NCBI GenBank assembly: GCA_041178325.1
Contig: JBEGVN010000010.1
Span: 1-7,087, forward strand
DNA length: 7,087 nt
Direction: 5' to 3'
Source of the DNA: UBA6136 sp041178325
GTDB taxonomy: Bacteria; Pseudomonadota; Gammaproteobacteria; Methylococcales; Methylococcaceae
Shown: in pieces, positions 1 through 4,766 of the stretch
Layout of the letters: each line of letters starts with the position of its first letter
Position numbering within the stretch: position 1 is the first letter of the stretch
Translations under genes and position numbers: made by a program
The notes under the pieces: generated by a model
Databases searched by the model: none
Seen by the model: the letters and a program-made list of their open reading frames with translations, nothing else
Told to the model about the DNA's origin: nothing

Positions 1-1002
1 AGTGACCTTAAAGGCAAACGGATCGTGATCTGGGCTACACCGGAGGGGAACAGCAAACCCGTCTTCACCCCGGGTGGCGCCAAGGCCTCGCCCTACTCTA
101 ACGACATGATCTTCGAGAAAATCTTTACGCTGGCCGGTGTGACACCCGAGAACACCCGCATCATCAATACCTGGCCTGATTCACTGCTATCGGCAGGAAA
201 CTGGGACGTCATCATCCACCGGATTCCAGAGGAACTCGAGTCGCCCCATGGCATGAAGAATGAATTCGAGGGGATACCCGACCTGCTGGTTCAAGGAAAG
301 ATCGAATTGGCCGCTCTCATCGATACTGAATCGGTAAGTGGCAAACTTCCCATGCTGCGCGCCATGACCTATCCGGCTTCAGGCATTGATGTGGCCCGGG
401 GCATACCGAAAACAGATGTCCCCATCATCGCCTATACCGTAAGTGCCATCGCCAGAAAAGACATCGACGATGGCGTTCTCCTCGCGTTGGCGCATTACCT
501 CAAGAGCCGATATGGGAACAGCGGTTGCCTTCTCGGGGATCGGGGAGAGTTTCCGAACTTCACTAGCCAGGAAGCGTTTAAGCCCAGTCAAATTGCTACC
601 GACTTCTACAACAATGGCATGCCGCTCGGAAGGCAATTCATCCCGCCATCGATCTACGAAATCCTTCTCAAGTCCTTTTATGTTTTGCTTCCGCTCGTGA
701 CCGTCGTATGGCCCGTCATGCAGCTCGGTCCCAATATTTACGGGGCCTACTCCCAGTTACGTATCCAGCGTTACTACTGGGAGATGGTCCAGATCGAGCG
801 GCGGTTTCGCACCGTGTCTCCCAAAGAGCAAAATGCCATGCTTGGTCGACTTTCCGTTATTGATCGCGAACTCCTTTCGCTACAGCTTCCCAAGTTTCAC
901 GGCGCATTCGTTTCGGATCTCTATGAGGCACGCTCTTACGTTGACCTTGTATTGACGCGTCTAAAAGGATTCAGCAATGACAAAGACACGAGCATCTCAT
1001 AA
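1..1002 (+). CDS. TAXI-family TRAP solute-receptor-like protein with C-terminal membrane segment (5' end outside window)
   Basis: The frame is open from base 1, so the GTG at 25 is internal and the true start lies to the left; 333 residues are visible. The first codons read SDLKGKRIVIW, the 'DLKGKRI' entry strand typical of TAXI-type periplasmic solute receptors, which bind organic acids for TRAP transporters. The following region (AGVTPENTRIINTWPDSLL) fits the usual ligand-lobe pattern of this family. Near residues 222-242 there is one hydrophobic stretch (SFYVLLPLVTVVWPVM), followed by an Arg/Tyr-rich segment (QLRIQRYYWEM) and a charged helical tail. This C-terminal membrane anchor followed by an 'RIxRxY' helix is seen in a long subclass of TAXI proteins. 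No TRAP permease gene lies within the visible DNA downstream, so the protein is an orphan receptor here or pairs with something upstream. The ligand cannot be told from the sequence. Family assignment is fairly confident, transport role less so. Confidence 0.75.
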   Translation, partial: SDLKGKRIVIWATPEGNSKPVFTPGGAKASPYSNDMIFEKIFTLAGVTPENTRIINTWPDSLLSAGNWDVIIHRIPEELESPHGMKNEFEGIPDLLVQGKIELAALIDTESVSGKLPMLRAMTYPASGIDVARGIPKTDVPIIAYTVSAIARKDIDDGVLLALAHYLKSRYGNSGCLLGDRGEFPNFTSQEAFKPSQIATDFYNNGMPLGRQFIPPSIYEILLKSFYVLLPLVTVVWPVMQLGPNIYGAYSQLRIQRYYWEMVQIERRFRTVSPKEQNAMLGRLSVIDRELLSLQLPKFHGAFVSDLYEARSYVDLVLTRLKGFSNDKDTSIS

Positions 1003-1025
1003 CCATACGCAATAATAGATATCTA

Positions 1026-1041
1026 CGTAATGATCATTACG
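1026..1041. promoter_or_regulatory. Perfect 16-bp palindrome, candidate operator upstream of the SmbP-like gene
   Basis: CGTAATGATCATTACG is a perfect inverted repeat with no spacer. It directly abuts a second perfect palindrome, TAGATATCTA (1016-1025). The AATGAT/ATCATT half-sites resemble those of Fur-superfamily operators, but the spacing is not that of the classical Fur box. It sits 124 bases before the start codon of a putative metal-binding protein, and a possible -10 hexamer TATGAT (1064-1069) lies just downstream without a convincing -35. The palindrome is seen; operator function and the regulator are inferred. Confidence 0.4.
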
Positions 1042-1073
1042 GAATATGCTTGTGCGCAAACGGTATGATTCAG

Positions 1074-1102
1074 ACGCGTTCAGCTTGCCATACTGAACGT
1101 GT
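1074..1102 (+). promoter_or_regulatory. Hairpin-forming inverted repeat in the SmbP leader
   Basis: ACGCGTTCAG (1074-1083) can pair with CTGAACGTGT (1093-1102) over 10 base pairs, with one G-U wobble and a 9-base loop. No T-run follows, so it is not a standard intrinsic terminator for the upstream gene. It could be a leader RNA structure or a DNA operator for the gene at 1165. Confidence 0.35.
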
Positions 1103-1103
1103 C

Positions 1104-1120
1104 GATTTGAACTTCAAATC
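1104..1120. promoter_or_regulatory. Interrupted palindrome GATTTGAA-c-TTCAAATC
   Basis: Two perfect 8-base arms are separated by a single base, 44 bases before the start codon at 1165. Such an odd-length symmetric site suits a dimeric regulator, or it could be part of the leader RNA. No regulator can be named from the sequence. Confidence 0.35.
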
Positions 1121-1164
1121 TTCAAACGATCAAACCCTTATTCTTCACGAGAACCGGAGCCCTT

Positions 1165-1506
1165 ATGACCCTTAAGAGTTTTCTTGCATTTGCATCATTG
1201 GCCCTGATTTCAAATCTGGCCCTTGCCGAATCCGTTCATCTACCCCAGGCCGTCGAGCACACCAAGGTTGCGATCAAGGAAGGCGAAGCGGGAAAGGCGC
1301 CTGCGCTTTCAGAACATGCAGGTGTTGCTCTTGAGCACGCCAATGCCTCAGAAAAGGCGGAGCCGAATCCGCACACCACTGAAGGGATTGTCCACCTTAA
1401 GGCCGCCATCGATACTGCCAAAAAAGGCGATGCTGCAGCGGGCACTGCGCACGCCAAGGAAGCCCTCAAGCATCTTGAGCTTGCGGGAGCGCCTGCAAAG
1501 AAATAA
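1165..1506 (+). CDS. SmbP-like small periplasmic metal-binding protein
   Basis: The 113-residue product starts with a clear Sec signal peptide (hydrophobic residues 5-20, cleavage expected after ALA at 19-21). The mature part is an Ala/Lys/Glu/His-rich, entirely helical sequence. All eight histidines fall at 25, 32, 51, 58 and again at 70, 77, 96, 103, that is, two copies of the same pattern 45 residues apart with pairs seven residues apart. This matches the seven-residue His repeat of SmbP, the small periplasmic metal-binding (copper and other divalent metal) protein described from Nitrosomonas. By analogy it would fold as a helical bundle and buffer metals in the periplasm. There are no cysteines. 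GGAG at 1156-1159, five bases before the ATG, supports the start. It is a single-gene unit: a palindrome-rich leader precedes it and a strong terminator follows. The metal identity is inferred from the family. Confidence 0.72.
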   Translation: MTLKSFLAFASLALISNLALAESVHLPQAVEHTKVAIKEGEAGKAPALSEHAGVALEHANASEKAEPNPHTTEGIVHLKAAIDTAKKGDAAAGTAHAKEALKHLELAGAPAKK

Positions 1507-1578
1507 TTTTATGCACCGGGTCAGGGGAAGCCCGCCTGAAAGTCAAAAGACCCTTGCGGACTCCCCCATTACAGGACC

Positions 1579-1609
1579 AAAGGCGCTCAAAATGAGCGCC
1601 TTTTTCTTT
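1579..1609 (+). terminator. Rho-independent terminator after the SmbP-like gene
   Basis: AGGCGCTCA (1581-1589) and TGAGCGCCT (1593-1601) pair perfectly over nine bases around an AAA loop, with A-T extension on both sides. The T-rich tract TTTTTCTTT follows directly. It lies 72 bases after the SmbP-like stop codon; the bases between show no gene. Confidence 0.93.
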
Positions 1610-1643
1610 AATTGACCGTTAACGCCCGGGAGGCTCTCTCTCC

Positions 1644-1649
1644 TATAAT
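1644..1649 (+). promoter_or_regulatory. Consensus -10 box for the transglutaminase-like gene
   Basis: TATAAT lies 18 bases before the ATG at 1668, which would give a very short leader of about 12 bases. There is no good -35 at 16-18 bases spacing: the AACGCC found there is poor, and TTGACC at 1612-1617 is too far upstream. It follows the terminator of the previous gene, so a promoter is expected here. Confidence 0.5.
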
Positions 1650-1667
1650 GCCTTGGCATAGGAATGC

Positions 1668-2684
1668 ATGCAGCTGAGCGAACAAAAAATCATCTTGGCG
1701 ATTCGAACCCATGACCACGGATACGTTCATTTGAAACGGCCCGGCCGCCCTGTCAGGATTTTGAAAAGCATCACAGTTATCTTCCTGATGCCTGGATTGC
1801 TTTTCGGACTGGTACTCTGGAAGCTGGATTATATCTATGAGGTCGCCCTCTTCAGACATTTGGCTCAGGTCACACCATCCCGAATTGAGGCATCTTCGAC
1901 TCGGGAGATCGAGGAGACCCTCTTCCTTCTGACTACCCATCAGATCTCACGAAACCTTTACATCAAGGGCGAGAAGTCACCTCTGGTTTTTTTACTCAAC
2001 GGTTTCGCACTTTGCGATCAGCAGGCCAAGACACTTTCTCGGCTCCTCTACTTCAGGGGGATTCCTTCAAGGGCTGTCCCTCTCTTCTTTGACTCCGGCA
2101 TCAGCAACCACACCATATTGGAGTGGTTCGATGGCCAGGACTGGGTCTTTTCTGACCCCTTCCTCCATCTCCCGCTCAATATCCCGGTGCCCGCCTTCTG
2201 CGCGCTGGACACCCAATCAGCCAAAACAGATTCCCAGAGAAACCTGATTCATCGGGCCTACGGGTACTATGCAACGAATCAGGGGCTGCTTCAGGAACTC
2301 AAGGAAACCTATACCCACCCCAACCATGCCGTTTGGGATTTCTTTCGAGAAAAACCGGAGCTACGGCTGGTGGAATCGATCCTCTCGGCGCCTCTTGAAC
2401 TTTGGCCAAATGGATATCTCAATCTTCTCAATACGGCTTATCGCTTCCGCCATTACCGAACGAAACCGCTGATGGATCAGTACATTCTGGCGCGGCATGA
2501 CGAACTCATGGGGCACTGTGCTGAAGCACTGGAGGGCTACAGAGCCCTCCTGCGAAAAGTGAAGGGCGAGGGCCGCCCGAAAGACCTTCATTTCGAACTG
2601 GATCGGGAAATGCTGAAGTGGAGGATGGTCGCGAACCGAAGGTATTGCTCCGAGGACCACGCCATGCAGAGTTATCCCCTTTAA
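1668..2684 (+). CDS. Membrane-anchored transglutaminase-like (papain-fold) protein
   Basis: The 338-residue protein has a basic N-terminus followed by one membrane segment (about residues 33-52, VIFLMPGLLFGLVLW). A transglutaminase-like core lies at about 100-170. The catalytic triad expected for this superfamily is visible: Cys116 in NGFALCDQQA, His148 in SNHTILEWF and Asp163 in DWVFSDPF, with the linking motif 'LLYFRGIPSRAV' between Cys and His as in bacterial transglutaminase-like proteins. The final 120 residues (LNLLNTAYRF, then an Ala-rich 'CAEALEGYRALL' helix reminiscent of one TPR helix) are unassigned. The topology suggests a single-pass inner-membrane protein with the catalytic domain probably outside; the substrate (protein or peptide amide bond) is unknown. 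The start at 1668 is supported by AGGA at 1660-1663 and by the -10 box upstream. The next gene begins about 30 bases after its stop and could be cotranscribed. Confidence 0.6.
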   Translation: MQLSEQKIILAIRTHDHGYVHLKRPGRPVRILKSITVIFLMPGLLFGLVLWKLDYIYEVALFRHLAQVTPSRIEASSTREIEETLFLLTTHQISRNLYIKGEKSPLVFLLNGFALCDQQAKTLSRLLYFRGIPSRAVPLFFDSGISNHTILEWFDGQDWVFSDPFLHLPLNIPVPAFCALDTQSAKTDSQRNLIHRAYGYYATNQGLLQELKETYTHPNHAVWDFFREKPELRLVESILSAPLELWPNGYLNLLNTAYRFRHYRTKPLMDQYILARHDELMGHCAEALEGYRALLRKVKGEGRPKDLHFELDREMLKWRMVANRRYCSEDHAMQSYPL

Positions 2685-2715
2685 CCAAATCGAAAAAAAC
2701 AGGATGGATTTGCTC

Positions 2716-3138
2716 ATGGGAAGACACGCCTCCGTCATTGATCTCGACCCCTACTCGCCGGTGGCCCTGAAGCTTCTCGAGGCCAGTGACGCCTATCTTG
2801 GTGCGCTCTACCCTCCTGAGAGCAATCACCTGAGTAACCCCGACGATCTGGATCAACCCCATGTCCGATTTATGGGATACGAGGAGGGACTCAAGATCGT
2901 GGGCTGTGGAGCCGTCAAAACTCTGGAAGACAGCACGGGCCAATATGGCGAAATCAAACGCGTATTTGTGCTTATGGAATTTCGTGGGCGGGGGATCTCC
3001 AAAGCCCTCATGAACGCGCGATTGAGTGGGGCTCATTCAGGGAACTCCCCCTCTGCACAGCATTTTTCAATGCATTGCCATAAAAATCCGATCGCTCCTG
3101 AGACGAAGGCCAGAACCGAGAGCATTTTGAGGAGATAG
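2716..3138 (+). CDS. GNAT-family N-acetyltransferase, C-terminally truncated (probable pseudogene)
   Basis: The N-terminal 100 residues match small GNAT acetyltransferases of the type with 'YLxxLYPxESNHL' near the start, 'VGCGAV' on the central strand and the acetyl-CoA pyrophosphate loop 'FRGRGISKALMN' (motif A: R/Q-x-x-G-x-G/A). Members usually continue with a helix and a 'LETGxxQxEAxxLYxxxGY' segment of about 50 residues. Here similarity stops at about base 3020 and the remaining residues (SGAHSGNSPSAQHFSM and on) look like noncoding translation. No other frame downstream restores the missing motif, so this is a lost or rearranged 3' end rather than a simple frameshift. An ATG at 2704 is also in frame, but it sits inside the Shine-Dalgarno-like AGGATGG (2701-2707), which is well spaced for the ATG at 2716. 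Acetyl-CoA binding might survive, but an active enzyme is unlikely. Confidence 0.6.
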   Translation: MGRHASVIDLDPYSPVALKLLEASDAYLGALYPPESNHLSNPDDLDQPHVRFMGYEEGLKIVGCGAVKTLEDSTGQYGEIKRVFVLMEFRGRGISKALMNARLSGAHSGNSPSAQHFSMHCHKNPIAPETKARTESILRR

Positions 3139-3293
3139 AGGCCTGAAATTCCGCCGGCCAACAAGAGCGGCAGGCTGACCAGCATCAGTTTGGATGGCAT
3201 ACGCACGGGCTTTTCCAAAATGAGTGAAAAGTTGGCCCAGTATAGGATTGGCGGATCCTCAAATGGAATCCGTACCTCATTATTAAGCCTCAA
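3033..3293 (-). CDS. Possible small membrane protein, hypothetical, perhaps a gene remnant
   Basis: This minus-strand frame is open for 86 codons from a TTG at 3293. It has no upstream room, because a stop lies at 3309-3311. It encodes a strongly hydrophobic helical pair (KLMLVSLPLLLAGGISGLYL and LSVLAFVSGAIGFLW) followed by a Cys-containing charged tail. A start at GTG 3206 or ATG 3200 is more plausible than the TTG, since GGAAAAG lies just upstream of them, giving 56-58 residues. I do not recognise the family. It overlaps the noncoding-looking tail of the GNAT ORF on the other strand, and its stop is almost exactly where GNAT similarity ends, so both may have been cut at one junction. It could also be chance coding. 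Confidence 0.3.
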   Translation of the reverse strand: MRLNNEVRIPFEDPPILYWANFSLILEKPVRMPSKLMLVSLPLLLAGGISGLYLLKMLSVLAFVSGAIGFLWQCIEKCCAEGEFPE

Positions 3294-3296
3294 TTT

Positions 3297-3308
3297 CGAT
3301 TCGAATCG
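3297..3308. repeat. Perfect 12-bp palindrome CGATTCGAATCG
   Basis: A spacerless inverted repeat lies about 90 bases upstream of the alpha/beta hydrolase and just before the minus-strand ORF. It may be an operator for either gene; only the symmetry is seen. Confidence 0.3.
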
Positions 3309-3381
3309 TCATGTGGTTTTGGTAGATTGAGCCATAGTGAACAGCAATTGAGCATTGACTACTCCTCTAAAGGACCGGGTT

Positions 3382-3391
3382 TCTCGCGAGA
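3382..3391. promoter_or_regulatory. Palindrome TCTCGCGAGA in the hydrolase translation-start region
   Basis: A perfect 10-base palindrome ends six bases before the ATG at 3398 and covers the place where a ribosome binding site should lie. No good Shine-Dalgarno sequence exists there (only GAG at 3388-3390; AGGA at 3371-3374 is too far away). It could act in translational or transcriptional control, or be chance. Confidence 0.25.
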
Positions 3392-3397
3392 TTAACG

Positions 3398-4087
3398 ATG
3401 AACCGATCACTTATCCCCATTTCGGTAGGCCCTGATCTCACGGTCAGCTCCATTTGGTCCGTACCTGAAAACTACACCCAGGGTCAAAGTGATGCCGTGA
3501 TCCTGGCCCATGGGGCCGGTAATGACATGCATCACCCCTTTATGACCGTCTACCATGAGGGATTGGCCAACGCAGGCCTTCTTAGTATCAAATTCAATTT
3601 TCCTTACAAGGAACTCGGGCGCAAGGCACCGGACCGCCCCGCTCTCCTTCTTCTGACCTGGGCGGCTATCGTTCAGGCACTCATGGAACACCCCACGCTT
3701 CAACCCCGCCGACTTTTTCTTGGGGGAAAAAGCATGGGTGGTCGAATGGCTTCCATGGCCGTAGCAGAAGGACTCCCCTGCGATGGGCTAATTTTTTTAG
3801 GCTATCCCCTGCATCCACCGAAACAGCCCGAAAAGGCGCGGACTGATCACTGGCTCACGATTCGATGTCCAAGCCTCTTTATCGAGGGAACGCGGGACTC
3901 GCTCTGCGACCTCGATCACCTTCGCAATGCCCTGCCAAAGCTGGGGGGACCTTCCACCCTCGTCACCCTTGAAGGTGGCGACCATTCCTTCAAGGTTCCC
4001 AAAACCAAACAGCCCTACCCCGATGCTATCCATCGCGATGTCATCCAATCCATTACCCAATGGATCAGTTCGAGCCCGCGCCAATGA
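3398..4087 (+). CDS. Alpha/beta hydrolase, KANL3/Tex30 (dienelactone-hydrolase-like) type
   Basis: The 229-residue cytosolic protein has the full alpha/beta hydrolase set. The oxyanion-side strand is 'AVILAHGAGNDMHHPFM' (residues 33-49), the nucleophile elbow is GGKSMGGRMAS with Ser112, the acid is Asp167 in 'FIEGTRDSLCDL', and the base is His196 in 'GGDHSF'. The 'AHGAGxxMxxPFM' and 'GGKSMGGRMA' signatures are typical of the bacterial KANL3/Tex30-like family, which is about this size and has no firmly established substrate. The ATG at 3398 is the only sensible start, because a stop lies at 3368-3370 in the same frame. The leader lacks a strong Shine-Dalgarno sequence. The cupin gene follows after 60 bases in the same direction and may be cotranscribed. 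The fold and triad are clear; the substrate is unknown. Confidence 0.85.
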   Translation: MNRSLIPISVGPDLTVSSIWSVPENYTQGQSDAVILAHGAGNDMHHPFMTVYHEGLANAGLLSIKFNFPYKELGRKAPDRPALLLLTWAAIVQALMEHPTLQPRRLFLGGKSMGGRMASMAVAEGLPCDGLIFLGYPLHPPKQPEKARTDHWLTIRCPSLFIEGTRDSLCDLDHLRNALPKLGGPSTLVTLEGGDHSFKVPKTKQPYPDAIHRDVIQSITQWISSSPRQ

Positions 4088-4147
4088 ACTACTCGGAACT
4101 AATTGTGGTCTTACAGCGATTGAACAGGTATTGGATACAAAAGCACC

Positions 4148-4537
4148 ATGAGTAAATACATCCCTCTGCAGGCAGCCCTCATCCTGCTGACCCTCTCGGC
4201 TCTCCCCCAGCTGGCACCCGCGGACGAATCCGTTGCAACCGAACCCATGAGCCGCCAGACACTCTTGAAACGGGAAATCCAGACGCCACCCGGATCCGCC
4301 GAAACCCGGGTCATTCGAGTCACATTCCCCCCGGGATTCAAGACCCCACTTCACACCCATGATGGACAGGGTCCGCGCTATATCCTCAAAGGCAAGCTCC
4401 GGGTAGAGGACAGCGGACAGACCCAAGTCTATGGCGCAGGGGATGTCTTTTGGGAAACAGGATCCGCCATGACCATAGAAAATATCAGCGGCAGTGATGC
4501 CGAAATGGTGATTTTCGAGATCGCTCCAGCCCACTGA
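4148..4537 (+). CDS. Secreted single-domain cupin protein
   Basis: The 129-residue product has a signal peptide (hydrophobic residues about 6-22, cleavage near APADES at 23-28) and one cupin barrel. The first cupin motif is 'GFKTPLHTHDGQGPRYILKG': His69 and His71 are present, but the expected Glu is replaced by Arg77. The second motif, 'GAGDVFWETGSAMTIEN', has Met108 where the third metal-binding His is normally found. At most two of the four usual ligands therefore remain, so metal binding would need other residues. Small periplasmic cupins of this 'HTH-GP-YVLEG' type are common and mostly of unknown function. There is no good Shine-Dalgarno sequence before the ATG. It follows the alpha/beta hydrolase by 60 bases; no terminator was found between them. 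Confidence 0.75.
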   Translation: MSKYIPLQAALILLTLSALPQLAPADESVATEPMSRQTLLKREIQTPPGSAETRVIRVTFPPGFKTPLHTHDGQGPRYILKGKLRVEDSGQTQVYGAGDVFWETGSAMTIENISGSDAEMVIFEIAPAH

Positions 4538-4766
4538 TTCAAGCCCCTCAGGAATTTTGAAAGCTCAGGGCAAGGGAGTGATTCACTGCGTTCTTTTTTG
4601 AATGCATACTATGGAGCGAATCCAAGGGATGCGGGCGTGCCAAGTGGCGAAGGACTGGTCTTCAACCACCGGAATCGCTCGAGACGGGAAATAATCCTGA
4701 TCAAGCACAGCATCGGGAGACCGATCTGCCCATCCTAAAAACAATAAGAACAATGGATGGAGAATA
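4538..4766. other. Intergenic region before the DoxX/NDH-2-like gene, no gene seen
   Basis: These 229 bases hold no convincing ORF on either strand and no intrinsic terminator for the cupin. Weak promoter-like hexamers (TTCACT at 4582-4587 and TACTAT at 4607-4612, 19 bases apart) are present. CCATCC (4730-4735) can pair with GGATGG (4755-4760), overlapping the GGAG (4759-4762) that serves as ribosome binding site for the ATG at 4767, but the stem is only six pairs with a 19-base loop. Confidence 0.4.

Noticed and set aside
1223..1615. A 130-codon ORF in another frame overlapping the SmbP-like gene
   Set aside because: It is Arg/Pro-rich frame-shadow sequence, runs through the terminator and has no signal peptide or domain pattern.
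1612..1617. TTGACC as -35 partner of the TATAAT at 1644
   Set aside because: The spacing of 26 bases is too long for a sigma-70 promoter.
2506..3036. A 176-codon minus-strand ORF opposite the transglutaminase-like 3' end and the GNAT gene
   Set aside because: Its translation is low in recognisable pattern and mirrors two plus-strand coding regions; it is an antisense shadow.
3797..4534. A 245-codon minus-strand ORF opposite the hydrolase and cupin genes
   Set aside because: It spans two well-supported plus-strand genes with clear motifs and has no family features of its own.
4541..4600. Possible terminator after the cupin, using the TTCTTTTTTG tract
   Set aside because: No stable GC-rich stem directly precedes the T-tract; AGTGA-T-TCACT is too short and has no usable loop.
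4730..4762. Riboswitch-like sequestering of the ribosome binding site before 4767
   Set aside because: The stem is only six base pairs with a 19-base A-rich loop and no alternative pairing was found, so regulation is not supported.
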